This document shows, piece by piece, positions 26,184-37,242 of a DNA stretch of 64,000 nucleotides. The notes under the pieces are model-generated. The model was not told where the DNA came from and made no database searches. It worked only from the letters and a program-made list of their open reading frames with translations. This DNA comes from Capsaspora owczarzaki ATCC 30864 (Eukaryota; Opisthokonta; Filasterea). Each line of letters opens with the position of its first letter. Within the stretch, counting starts at the first letter, position 1. The position numbers and the translations under genes are program-made. The stretch spans positions 62,001 to 126,000 of the forward strand of contig NW_011887293.1 in NCBI RefSeq assembly GCF_000151315.2. The letters run 5' to 3'.

Positions 26184-29100
26184 CTACACGGATGAGCCTT
26201 CAAGGACGACGCGTGTTCGTGGAGAGGGAGAAGCGGCAACAGGCGTCGCCATAGTCACCGCAAGCGAAGCGGAGGTGGGCGATTCGGTCACGGCAGCTGC
26301 AGCTGAAGCGGGAACAGGGGCCTGCTCATACGTCAACGCCAAGAGCGACTGGACGCAGTCCAGCCACTTGATTCCCTCGCGAGGCTGCAGGATTTCTTGA
26401 GGCGAGCAGATAGCCTCGGACGGGACACCGAGTGCACGGCAGCCCGCCAAGAACGACTCCACATTCAGACGGCAGCGAATCAGTGACAAGGGAGAACTTG
26501 CGGATTCGCGTTCATGAATCTGTTTTCCATTCCGAAAAAAAGTTTTGGGTAAAAGCTGTCAGACCAAAGCACTCTAAGAGAAAATAATGGCATGAAAAAA
26601 CGGATTCCTACATGAGAAATGGTGCCTGGCTTGAATGCATTGATGGTGCGGCAGAGATGAATGCCGTCGGACAAAGCTTCCGGAAGCTCGTCCGGGGAGC
26701 CAACGAGGTTCAGAGTAACGCCGAGTCTGGTCTCAATTGCCTGTGGAACAAGAACCAATCACAAATGCAATGAGACATTGAATGCAACAAAGACAGGAAA
26801 ACGAAGTAGATGAATTCAAAGTCAAGGGTCGACTCACCGTTTGCACGTCGTAAAACTCCTTCATGAGCAAGAAGAGCTTGTGAGAGCCTCGACGAAGAGT
26901 AAAGACGCCACCACGCAGCTCCTTGGCATCTGCAAAGCAAAAGCGACGATCAGCCCAATTTCACGGCAAAGCAGTCCACACAACACCAAAACTTACGCTT
27001 CTTCACACGACTGCCAGGCGCTTGGATACTCATGCCGTTGCCGAGAGCAATACGCTGAACTTCTGCCAGGATCAGTTCAAGACGCTCATCGTCCGAGACC
27101 GATCCCATGGCCGAGTTAGACAGTGTTTCCAGAGAGGACGTGGCGACCGAGAAGAGACCAGACATGGAGGTTGACATGCGAAGCGACCTGCGTGGCTCGG
27201 CATGAACATCTCGCATGCTGGAACCCGAGCCAGACTGGGCAAACCGTTCGCGGCGCGCGTTGGCGGCCGCAGCTGCTGCAGTGAATGCCTCGGGGGCCTT
27301 GCGCATGGCGGTCGGCGATGACGATGCTGGCGGCGTCGAGGCGGCAGCAAAATCGACAGAGGGCTGTCGAGGAGGCATCCGGGTCGCAGATCGCGGCTGT
27401 GACAACACTTCTGCAGAGCCGCGGCGCTCTGACGTCGGAGTGGTTGTGGACGAGTGGGTTGTGGCTGAGGTCGGTGGTGTGACTTCGTTCAGTCGCTCTG
27501 TTGAGCGCGAGAACGACGCAGATAATGGGCGCGAAGATGGGGCTGAGGCGGCAGGTGTGGATTCGGTCGATTCCGCTTCTGCCGAATGGTCCTTTTCGCG
27601 CATCGATCGTCGTCGCTTGGCGCGCTCTTCGTTGATTTCGCGGCGCAACACCTCGTCCTCGGCGGCGCGGCGCGCAGCCTCTTCGGATGTTTGCTTCTGT
27701 CGAGCCTCGAGCGAGCGGATGCGCGATTGTTCTCGAGTGTCTGGCGTGTCAAGAGTACCGTCGATAGAAGTGCGTCGTGGGCCCTCGCTGCCCAAGGCGG
27801 CATTCAACAAATCCTGAGAACGTCGGCGAACCAACGATTGTGACCGAGAAGGCTGTTCGGTAGGCGGCGCAGATGCCGCAGACGCTGCTGCAAGAGCAGT
27901 TGCTGGACTTACGTGGTGTGCGGTCACTGGTTCTGCGGCGGCGGCAGCAGCAGCAGCCTGCTCAGCTTCACGCCGTGCTTCGGCAGTGGCCGCCTCGAGC
28001 TCCTCAAGTCGGGCAGCAGCAGTATCCATGTCGTCGTCATCGTCGTCAATGTCCATGCGTCGTCGACGAGCCAGCGCGGCTTTGGCCTGTGCCGCCTCGC
28101 GTTTTTCGTTGAACAGCCGAGCCTCGGCCTCGGCCTGCTTCTTGCGAGCAGCTGCATCGTCTTGTGTCTTGCGCTTGGCAGCAAGAACGTCTTGCTCCTG
28201 TTGGCGCCGAAGGGCTGCGGCTTTGGCGTCTGCAGCAGCCTTTGCGTCTGCCGCTGCTTTTGCATCTGCCGCTGCTTTTGCGTCTGCCGCTGCGTTTGCA
28301 TCTGCCGCTGCCTTTGCATCTGCCGCTGCTTTTGCTTCGGCCGCTGCTTTTGCATCTGCCGCTGCTTTGGCGTCTGCAGCAGCCTTTGCTTCAGCGGCAT
28401 CGTTGGCATCTGCCGCTGCTTTTGCTTCGGCCGCTGCTTTTGCCTCTGCAGCAGCCCTTGCCTCTGCCGCTGCTTTTGCCTCTGCAACCTTTGCCTCTGC
28501 AGCAGCCTTGGCTCGAGCCGCTGCCTTGGCTTCCGCCGCTGCTTGTTCTTTGGCTGCTTTGGCGTCGGCAGCAGCCTTCTCCTCTGCTGCTCGGGCCAGG
28601 TCTTGCGCAGTCTGCTTGGCTTCCTCTTCGTCGAGAAGCTGACGAAGCTGGTCGACCTCTGCCTCAGCGTCCGGACTATCGCTGCCACCGTTGGAGTAAT
28701 TGGGATTGAGAAGGACTTCCTGCAGGAATTTGAAGATGTGCACACGACCGCGCGAACAGACGTGCGGTGGCGGGACGGACAGGGGATTGTTTTCGTATCC
28801 GAATTTCAAAATGGAAACGTTATTGGCAAACGAGGTCGGGATGGCCGTGACAGCGTTGTGGGAAAAGTCCAGGGACGTCAGGGCCAACTCTCCCAGGTCT
28901 GCCGACAGAAAAGAGCATCGCAAAGAAAACAAAATGTGAGAAAAGTGGTGCACGCTTTTGTCAGGCGTCGACATGGTTTTATATATACCTGCAGGAAGTT
29001 CGCTAATTTGGTTTCGGGCCACGTCCAGTCCAGTCAAATGCCGCAGGCGCGAAATGGCGTGTGGGAGGAGTTTGATTTCGTTATTACTGGCATTCTGTTC

Positions 29101-29385
29101 GAGACGGCGGGGGGGGGAGGTGGCGTAACGGGGTCAGATTCTGATAAACGACAACTGCGATCAAAACCGACAACAAGAACTTACCAGCTGGCGAAGTGAT
29201 GTCAACCGACCAAACCCGTCGGGCAGTTGTGTCATGCGATTGTTGCTCAGGTCGAGTGTTTCGAGTGGCAGCTCGCAGATTTCCTCTGGGAGCGACACGA
29301 GCAGGTTGCGACTGGACGAGGACGAGCGGTCAATACAACAAAACATGACACAACAGCGACCAAACGAACACACACAACCCCCCCC

Positions 29386-29428
<43 letters not shown>

Positions 29429-31377
29429 CCTCAGATTGAGCTGCCGAAGGGACGACATGTTCTTGATTTCAGGTGGGACGCTGTTGAGAATGTTCTTGTA
29501 CAGATCGTAAATTTCGACTGCGGCCAGCATGCACGACTCGCGAGGCATTGCCGTGAACTTGTTATTCGCGAGGTCTGCGCAGAGTGGAATCGATGAGAAC
29601 AACAAAAGCAACAACAACAACAACAATGATCACAAACATCAAAACCACATGTTGGAATGAAACAAATCCAAAACCAAAACACAAAAACAAAACAAAACCG
29701 AAAAAAACCTCAAAACCACAAGAAAGTATGAAACATTTTGGCATTTTGACAGGTTTCGGTTTGGCATTGTGTTGTTGCGCATCAGACGACAAGAGAGGGG
29801 GACGGACTCAAGCTCAAGCATGCTGTGCATTCAATGCTAACAACCAACACGCTCTGCACCAATCGAGTAAAGTGATGATCGTGACTGAGTTTGTTTGTTT
29901 GTTTGTTGCGGGTTTTGGTTTGGTTCATTTTGTTGTGCTTTCGTGAGCCACACGCACGTTTGTCGCACTCGGTTTGCTGCTGCTGTTGATACTGCCACTC
30001 TACAGAGATTTGCCATGTCGGCGATCGTTTATCTTGAATGGTCTGTGCAAAGGTGTGGATGTTTTCTGTCTCACATCATCCACACTTGATCGTCACAGTA
30101 GGACCACATTCTGACCACCAGCTTCCGACCGCCGCCCGTCCCCCCCCCACCAGCCACAATCTTGCTTGCACGGCGACCAAGCAGCGAGCAGGTCGCACAC
30201 ACACACACACAGATGTCAACCACTCAAGTCATCTCCATCTCTGCCAAAAAAATAGGGTCGAATTCATGCGTTTCGCGCCTGGCAGGAGTGAAGCTGCGCT
30301 TTGGCAACATGCATCACTGCAAACCTTTTTGCTGCACGCACCACGACTCGCACCCCTCCCCCCTACCCTACCCTACCCTCATGCAGCGCAATGAGAAAAT
30401 CAATGGGGATCTCAGTGAGGGATTGGCCAAAGACCGATGTTTTTTTATTTTTTATTTATTTTTTATTTTTTTTGTGTTTATCCAATCCTTTGTACCCCAT
30501 CTCATCTTCCTTTTTCACTCTGTCGCTTCTCAGAGTCGACCAGAATGGGCTCCGAGGCGACACTCTGCTTCGTACTCCACTGTCTCATACCGGCGTCTCC
30601 CCGCTACCCCCCGACTCCGGACTGGACCTCAGTCACCGAATCGATGGGCTTTTAGAAAGTGTCAGCAAAAAAACAAGAAAGCGAAACAAAAAAAAAAAAA
30701 AAAAGGAGCACGTCATGATCGAATGACAAGCAGGCCACTCCTCGTCGTCGAACTGCACCATGCACTACAACAACAATAAGCAACAGCCAATCCGTTTGAA
30801 AGCGGGGAGGAGGAAGAAGAGCTGGGCGCAATCATTCGTCACCAAGCCAGAGAGAAAAAAAAAAAAAAAAAAAAAAAAAGACCGCGCACTTTCACCTCGG
30901 CAGCAAGCAAGCCGTGAGCTCAGCACGACGCAATGCAGGGGCAATCACGGCTCCACACATGCACTGCGGAGAGAGAGAGTCAACAAGCGGTGCATGCGCT
31001 TCGAGTGGCCCACAGAGACACACACGCACAGCGACGAGAGCCGCAGAAACCCAAACCACATAAAATAAATAAAAAAAATCGCCAAAAAAAAAAAAAAAAA
31101 AAAAAAACTCAATCCACAAATCCGCAGCTGTGGCTGTCCAAGATTGCTGTTGGGTCGGGGACAAGGAGAGAAGCGGGCTGAATGGAAACGGAGTGATTGC
31201 GATTCACTAGAGCTAAATCAGAAAAAAGGCGGGTGAGGCCGTACCGAGCTGTGTCACTTCGTCGAGCGCAAAGGCTTGGGTGTTGTTTGGCCACTTTGTG
31301 AGCCGCTTGCCGTTGAGCTTGAGCACGCCGGTCTCCTCTGCCTCCTCAAACGCACTCGACACAGATGACCCGGACAT
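26184..31377 (-). CDS. LRCH-like protein: leucine-rich repeats plus calponin homology domain
   Basis: LRCH proteins are cytoskeletal or cortical adaptors. Exons: 31377-31245, 29574-29430, 29311-29185, 29094-28989, 28898-26997, 26929-26838, 26740-26612 and 26519-26184, giving 989 residues. Leucine-rich repeats cover about residues 15-210. They become regular only after splicing: TQLDLANNKFTAMP, LRQLNLSRNLLVSLPEEI, ETLDLSNNRMTQLP, NASNNEIKLLP, GLDVARNQISELP and SLDFSHNAVTAIP. A long Ala/Lys/Asp helical repeat (AAADAKAAAEAK type) spans about 240-345, followed by a Ser-rich linker. The CH domain is at about 790-950 (ELPEALSDGIHLCRTINAFKPG, RCRLNVESFLAGCRALGVP). It ends in an Ala/Ser/Pro tail. The first intron (31244-29575, 1670 nt) is by far the longest in the window. 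Confidence 0.9.
28190..28620 (-). repeat. Coding repeat of Ala-Ala-Ala-x-Ala-Lys units in LRCH
   Basis: Imperfect 18-nt units (reading AAADAK or AAAEAK on the minus strand) repeat about twenty times in the large LRCH exon. The translation is a long, charged, alanine-rich helix with no prolines. Synonymous differences between units (GCA/GCG, GAT/GAA) show that most are not brand new. Confidence 0.8.
29381..29426. repeat. (CAT)n microsatellite in an LRCH intron
   Basis: An uninterrupted CAT/ATG trinucleotide tract of about 45 bp lies between the second and third LRCH exons, preceded by a run of nine C. Confidence 0.9.
29575..31244 (-). other. Long first intron of LRCH
   Basis: The intron runs from a GTACGG donor at 31244 to a GCGCAG acceptor at 29575, and its removal joins TQL to DLANNKF across a split Asp codon. 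Inside are long A tracts (about 30680-30700, 30855-30880, 31083-31105), a (CA)n patch at about 30196 and a C-run cluster at 30353-30380. Plus-strand open frames inside show no domain-like sequence, so I see no nested gene. Its length could reflect an internal promoter or enhancer, but nothing proves that. Confidence 0.6.
30353..30380 (-). repeat. (TAGGG)n tract, four-plus G triplets on the minus strand
   Basis: The plus strand reads CCCTACCCTACCCTACCCTC after another C run. The minus strand, which is the sense strand of LRCH intron 1, therefore has at least four GGG runs spaced by TA, a classic G-quadruplex pattern resembling telomere repeats. Confidence 0.8.
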
Positions 31378-31742
31378 TTCTTCAAGCCAAGGGAGAAAGG
31401 GGAGGGTTAGGGCGGCGAGAATGGGGAGTGAGAGAAAATAAAAGAAAATAAAAGAATAAAAAAAAAAAAAGACTGGGAGAATCGTCATGCAAAAAAGGCA
31501 ATCTCAGAAAAGCCAATTGTTGTTGTTGAGGTGAATTAGAAAAAAAAGTGCGCACTTTCATCCACTTGGTTGTGGAATCGAAGGGAGTGCGCTTCATGAC
31601 CGGCAAGAGAAAACATCGCAAAACCCTGACATCAATCAAACGTTTCCCCCGGCATAAACCATGTTTGGAGCACTGCGCTTTGTTGAAAGGGTGCGTAGGG
31701 TTGGCAACGGCATCAATGTGCATCCACCAATGCAACAAAACA
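31378..31742. other. Spacer between LRCH start and UBXN7-like stop
   Basis: A 365-bp spacer between two minus-strand genes in tandem, with an A tract near 31460. It holds the LRCH promoter and the UBXN7-like 3' end. I see no further feature. Confidence 0.5.
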
Positions 31743-34726
31743 TCAGAGCGCTGACACGTTGAGCGATGCACCGAGCAGCTTGGCCTCTTCAAGTGTCTGA
31801 TTTCGCACCAGACTGAGCTTGTCGCGATGAAACATGATCTGTTTGCGAGAAAAGTCCAACAGCCAACACAGATAATTCTACAGTGAGCAAAACGATTCGA
31901 TGCTGGAATCCAAGCCAACACGCCAGGACAAAGATCGAGTCGCTTGACAAACCTCGAAAGCGTCAGGCGTGAGCGACGGCAGCTTGGACGCCGCAAACGA
32001 AAACAAGTGATTCACGGTATCCGACTTGTAAAAGCGTTGAATAACTCTGCTTCCATCTGTCAAGTCCCAAGTGCCCAAGAGTGAGCAAAGTAAGCGAAAC
32101 CATCGGAAATCCAACAAGAGCGCAGGATGACATGCCAATGGCAAGTCCCCTTACCTGGCATGCGCAAACTAAGCCGCGTCACTGAATCGGCTGGAGCATC
32201 GGCTGGAGGCTCGACCACGGTGGGCAGTTGTGTTGCTGCTGAATTGCTTGCACTGGTGCTGCCCGCAGAACTCGCCGAGCTCTCACTGTGGGCAAACCCA
32301 AGCACATGACCTCCAGCTTTGGGCAGTCTGGGCTTTTTGGAACGATCGCGTGACGACGAGGCACCGGGCTGAACGGATCGCGTTCGCTTGCCACGAGGAA
32401 CGTCGTCGCTATCATCGCCGTCACTATCGCTCTCATCGCCGTCGTCGTCGTCTTCAATCTCGTCGATGTCGTCGTCATCATCATCATCGTCGTCGTCGTC
32501 GTCATCGTCGTCGATTTCACTCCCGGAACTCCGACTTCCAAGGCTTTCACCACTGTTCTCGTCTAAATCGCTGCCAAACTCAAATTCGCTGTCATTTTCG
32601 TCGCTGTCATCGTCGATTATGACGGCCTGTCGAGAAGCAGCAGCTTTGGTTCGCTGAGGACGGCCGCTCGTAGCTGGAGTCGCCAAACGTGGCCGTTTTC
32701 GGCGGCCAGTGTCGTCGTCCGATGAATTTGTCGCCGTGCGACGACCAGATGGGCGAGGGGCATCTTGCTCCAGTGACGCTTGAAGAGCACGTTGGAGCAT
32801 GGCTTCCTCCGACTCGTCCGTGATGGAAACCTTCTGGCTCTGGTTCTGAAAATTGCTCAAGTAGCGGATTGTCAGAATTTCAGCAGCAGCATCTTCCCAT
32901 TGCGCAGGCATAGCATCAACAAAGCCCTTACACTTTCAGACTGAACAGTTCTTTTGAATGTTGGGTACAGGTCAAGAAAACTCCAGACTGAAACAACAAA
33001 CAAGTCAGACGTCTGAGGTCGAAAGCCGATTTTACTCCGTCCCCCCTCCCTTCCACGCAGCATACCTGCTTTTAAGATGTCGTCGGGTCCGACGGGGCCC
33101 ACTTGAATATTTTGCATTACTTCGCCTAACAATGCATTCAAAGGAGAAAGTGTGAGAGTTTTTGGCAGGAAAAAAGCCATCTTGTCGCACCAAACACACC
33201 AACCAGACGCCTCTTGGAACAAACCTGTTCGTGGATCAACAATGGCGAGATAGGGGTACTCCTTGACACCATAGGTGGTGGCGTACGCGCTGCCGGAAGG
33301 GGATTGCAAGGGCATCTCCCAGAGCACAAACTTGGATTCGATCAGAAGGTACAAGACAGAGTCCTTGAAATCGAGGTTCAGTTGGGCTGATCGGAGATCG
33401 TGTTGCGGCTGCAGATTGACGAGCAGCCAGCGCTCTTTGCGAGTCCCTTCCGCTCGAGCTTCCTCAAAGGAGCCGGCAAACAGCAACTCTTTCGGCGGCA
33501 TGAACTGGTCGCGCACTCTTGGATTGTCCACCAATCCTGGATGTTGTGCGAGCACTATTTCAAAAAGAAACGGCGGTGGCGGTGAGTACGAAGGCGAAAC
33601 CCTCGAAGCGGGAACGCTTGGAGCCGACTGATCTTACATGCGTCCACGAGCTTTTGTTTGCTATGCATCGAACTGGCCGCATTGAATGCGTCTCTTCGAT
33701 GTTGAAACGACACTGCAGCAGAGTCAAACGGTTGAGGAAAGTGAGAACCAACAGTTGAGTTGGAGGTCTTTGCGTCGTCCACCGAGATTTTGAAAGGAAG
33801 TGATGAACGTACAGGTTGCAGGATCAGGTCCACTCACAAGCACAGCGTGCTGTGCTGCGATCGGCGCACGAACATACTCCTCGTCCTGTTGGCCATCGTC
33901 GCCGTCGCCGTCGCCGTCGCCATCGTCTGAGAACTGGTAGAGGTCGGACGATTGGTGCACCGATTGTGTTTGTCTGGCAGATTGGAGTCAAAACAATGAG
34001 TTGCAGCATTCACTCATCGACCGATCTGTGATCTGTGTGTGTGTGTGATCACTGGATTTGCGACCGTGGCCTTACTGTGACTGTGCGCGGCTTGAGCTTG
34101 AGCGCGCGGAACTGGAGCTTGGTGCTGCGGAACTCGAGCTGCTGCTGCTGCTACTGCTCGCCCTCCCAGGCGCCCTTGCAGACGATGCTGCTGCAGCTGA
34201 CGATGATGACGACCTTGGCAGACTACTGGACTGGCTCGGCTGCGCAGGCTCGTCTCTCAGCAGCGCGCGCGTACCCTCGTCCAGGAACATTGACACTGCC
34301 GCGTTGAGGTCGCCGCCTGTCATCTGGCACGCCATTCGCCCAAAGCAAAGACATTCAGAGCAGCTCCGAACGTTGAGTGGACGACATCCACAGTGAAACG
34401 CTTTGCGTAGAGAGTGAGCGGTGCATTGCCCCCGCGTTACCTGCAGCGCCATCTCGGCTTCCTCCAAAGTGGCGTTTGGCGCAATGGCCAGGAAGCTAGC
34501 AACGAGATCCTATATGATGCCAAGTGATGTTTTGAGTCATGGAACACAGGACGATCGGGGAATGAGGATGGACAAGCAAGTGCCTGCTGAAGCTGGGTGG
34601 CAGGTTTTTGCCCCCTCCGTTGTTACGATCAGCATGCGAGACCAATGCAGGACATGATTGTTTGTTTTGCAATAGAAATAGATGAGCACGTCCACTTTTG
34701 ATGAGTTCGTTGAGACTCACATCCAT
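31743..34726 (-). CDS. UBXN7-like UBA-UAS-UIM-UBX adaptor of p97/Cdc48
   Basis: UBXN7 (fungal Ubx5) links ubiquitylated substrates to the p97 ATPase. Eleven exons: 34726-34721, 34509-34441, 34323-34076, 33973-33838, 33767-33638, 33554-33225, 33125-33066, 32987-32932, 32845-32155, 32056-31953 and 31838-31743. All phases agree and give 641 residues. Domains in order: UBA-like (DLVASFLAIAPNATLEEAEM, MTGGDLNAAVSMFLDEG, about residues 2-50); a Ser-rich linker; EEYVRAPIAAQHAVL as in UBXN7; the thioredoxin-like UAS domain (PPKELLFAGSFEEAR, YPYLAIVDPRTGEVM, about 200-320); UIM (DESEEAMLQRALQASL); an acidic Asp run; and C-terminal UBX (RLSLRMPDGSRVIQRFYKSD). The first coding exon is only ATGGAT. The acceptor at 33768 (CAAAG) is weak but needed for phase. 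Confidence 0.92.
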
Positions 34727-34956
34727 CTTGAACAGCAAAACAACGACAAAAGATGACTGAGAAGGACAATGTTTCATTTTTCCATTTTGCTTGCTTTTTG
34801 CGTCGCTTTGAGCTTGTTCGACTGTAGCAGGTCTGCCACTGTCATACAAGCAAAAGCATTGCTCCTCTTCAGATTGTGTCTGCTTTGGTTGAATAGGGGG
34901 TTTCCCTGATAATCGTCAGTCCTACAAATTTGCCCCCTGCAATCCAGAACGCAATC
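34727..34956. promoter_or_regulatory. Compact divergent promoter, UBXN7-like and UAP56-binding-like genes
   Basis: Only 230 bp separate the two start codons on opposite strands, the shortest divergent spacer in the window. Any shared regulation is inferred from spacing alone. Confidence 0.5.
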
Positions 34957-35176
34957 ATGTCGACGCCAATGACTCTTGATGACAAGCTCAATCGCTCGCT
35001 CGGTAATCAAAACAAAGGAACATTCAACCACCCCCCAATGCATTACGCACTTGTGTTGAGGGTTTGGGAATGAGAGCCCTCTGAATGAAAAGTGAAGAAA
35101 GTGAAGTGAATCAAGTGAACGAAAGGGCGGGGGGCTGCAAAGAACAGAAAAATCTGTGATTTGTTTGAATTTTCCC

Positions 35177-35211
<35 letters not shown>

Positions 35212-36884
35212 TAGAGCTTTTTGCATTGCGTGCGTCTGCAGGGGGTCGCGTCCTTCCTGCTGCTGTTGCGTTCCGTTGCGCAACAACGTGTGCAACGTCC
35301 ATGCTCACCGTAGTCGAATGCGCGGGGGTGGAACACTTGGCAGGCGATCTGATCACCGACTCGCGCAAGGCCAAGCAGGCAGCCAACAAGAAGAAGGCGT
35401 CCGCGACCAAGGCTGCCGGCGGTGCCAAGAAGGTCGCTGCAGGGAACAAGGCCGGCGGTGCTGCCAAGAAGGGTGCTGCGAAGGGCGCCAAGAGCCCCGC
35501 CAAGCAGCCCCAAGCCAAGCAGCAGCAGCAGCAGCAACAGCAGGTGAGATTGTTGCTTTTGGCTGGGCCCAATGCAAATCCCATACATACAACTTTGGAC
35601 AAGGACAAATCGCATTGCGACAATGGAGGTCAAGCGGTCCGTCTCAATCACTGGAACTAACCTGTGTTGTCAGTGGGGATGGGAAATCATGGGGGGTCTC
35701 TTCATGGAACATCTCACAAAACAATCCAATCCAGCTCTCAATTCAGACTCACTCACTTGGATGAATGCCGGCTCCCTGCGAATTGCAATTCACCCTCGTT
35801 TGATTGGGTAGAACACCAAGAACACTGCCGTCAAGGCCAAGGCGCGCCAGACAATCCAGGCCAACCAAGCGAACGCCCGCGATCGCCAGCGAAACGCCAA
35901 TCGCCCTGGTCTCAACGACGACAAGCCGTCCACCCCTGTCAAGAGGTCGGGCAAGAAGGCTCAGTCGCCGGCCAAGAAGGCCCAGTCGCCCGCCAAGAAG
36001 GTTGTCGCTGGCGGCAAGCGTGGCACCACCATCACTCCGAAGAAGTGCGTTATCTCTGATTTGTTTTGTTGTTTTGTGTGTAAATGCTGACCGTTCGGTG
36101 CTTTTTGTCAATGCTGCTTTGTTGGGGGGGGGGCGTTCTGTAGGTCTCAGACTCCAGTGCGTGCGCAGCAGCCAATCACTGCAACCACTCCTGTGATGCT
36201 GATTCCCGTGCCCGTCGGTGGCATGGGCGCGATGGGCGGGTATGTTTTTGCAAGGCCGCGTTTCTTTTTCTTTTCTCTTTTTTTTTCTTTTTGGTGTATC
36301 GGCAAATGCCTTGACACAGTGCTGACAACAAGTGTCTGTCTGTGATTTTCAGCCTTGTCAGCCCGCAGCTAATTCAGGCGGCCCAACTGGCCAAGCCCGC
36401 TTTCAGCCTGCCGTCCAGGCCTGCTCAGGTATGCATACTGGGTGCCTGTAGCAAAACCACCGCTGTTTTTGGACGAGGGAGAGGCACTGTGCTGACAACT
36501 TGTATTCATTGCAGAAGGCCGCATCGCCCAAGCAGTCCCCCAAGCAGCAGCGACAGCCCCGACAGCAAGCAAACAAGCCGCAAAAGCTGCAAAAGCAGCA
36601 AAAGCAGCCACAGCAGTCGCCCAGGGCCAACCCTGCTTCGCCTCGTGCCATGGTATGCCCGGTGTTTTTTTTTTTTTTTTGTTTTTTTTTTTTTTGTTTG
36701 TTTGTTTTTGTAGACAAAGCTGTTTTTCGATTGATTGCTTCGTGTCCTCATCTCCATCTTCCCCCCCCCCTTTTTTTGCCCTCAAACTCATCAGCAACAG
36801 CAGCCAATCTTCATGATGCCGATGCCCTTCGCCATGGCTGCTCAACAGGCTGCCGCTGGTGGTCGCCGAAACATGCGCCGCTAA
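34957..36884 (+). CDS. Basic Q-rich protein with a UAP56-binding-motif-like N terminus
   Basis: Seven exons: 34957-35002, 35344-35543, 35812-36044, 36144-36239, 36353-36428, 36515-36652 and 36795-36884. All phases agree and give 292 residues. The N terminus, rebuilt across intron 1, reads MTLDDKLNRSLGDLITDSR. This resembles the UAP56/Sub2-binding box of ALYREF, UIF (FYTTD1) and Yra1 (LDDIIKLN or LDKSLDEII types). The rest is Lys/Ala/Gln-rich with repeated SPAKK or SPKQ motifs, a hydrophobic Pro/Met patch (PVMLIPVPVGGMGAMGG, FMMPMPFAMAAQQ) and a basic end (GGRRNMRR). No RRM is visible. An mRNA-export adaptor is my best reading. A histone H1-like or other basic nucleic-acid binder is the alternative. 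Confidence 0.7.
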
Positions 36885-37242
36885 GCAAAACAAGTCCGAG
36901 GTTGCGCCAGTGTTTGGAAGTCGGTGTGTGTTTTTGTTTCCGTGTCTTCTACAATGTGTGTCTGTTGCTTCAGTTGCTTTTTGTGTGCGTGTGCAGTCAA
37001 TGCCTTTGGAAATCCCGTGTTTGTTGTTGTTGGTTTGATCAAATTCAAGCAAAATCGCTACTTGCTCTCACAAGTTGTCCTCGCCTCTCGCTGTGACTCT
37101 ATCTCAGTCTCTTATGAGCACTTTTTGCCATTTCTCAGTCTCTTTATTTCCAATTCATCCCAAACTTCAATTCTTCAATTCTTCAATTCTTCAATTCTTC
37201 AAATCTCAGAGACCTCCTTCAGCACTGCAGCCAGCTTTGATC
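36885..37242. promoter_or_regulatory. Upstream region of the FYRN/FYRC gene, with TTCAATTC repeats
   Basis: A 358-bp spacer between two plus-strand genes. Just before the start codon (about 37165-37205) are four tandem copies of an octamer close to TTCAATTC. Similar but looser TTCA-type repeats precede HAAO. Confidence 0.5.

Noticed and set aside
27913-29199. Plus-strand Cys/Leu-rich open frame
   Set aside because: It is antisense to the alanine/lysine repeat of LRCH. The CFCICRC pattern is just the reverse complement of the coding repeat.
30162-30779. Nested plus-strand gene inside LRCH intron 1
   Set aside because: The frame is made of homopolymers and simple repeats, with no splice-consistent or domain-like content.
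35344-36044. Histone H1-like tail (Lys/Ala with SPAKK)
   Set aside because: There is no globular winged-helix domain, and the spliced N terminus fits a UAP56-binding box better, though a chromatin role cannot be excluded.
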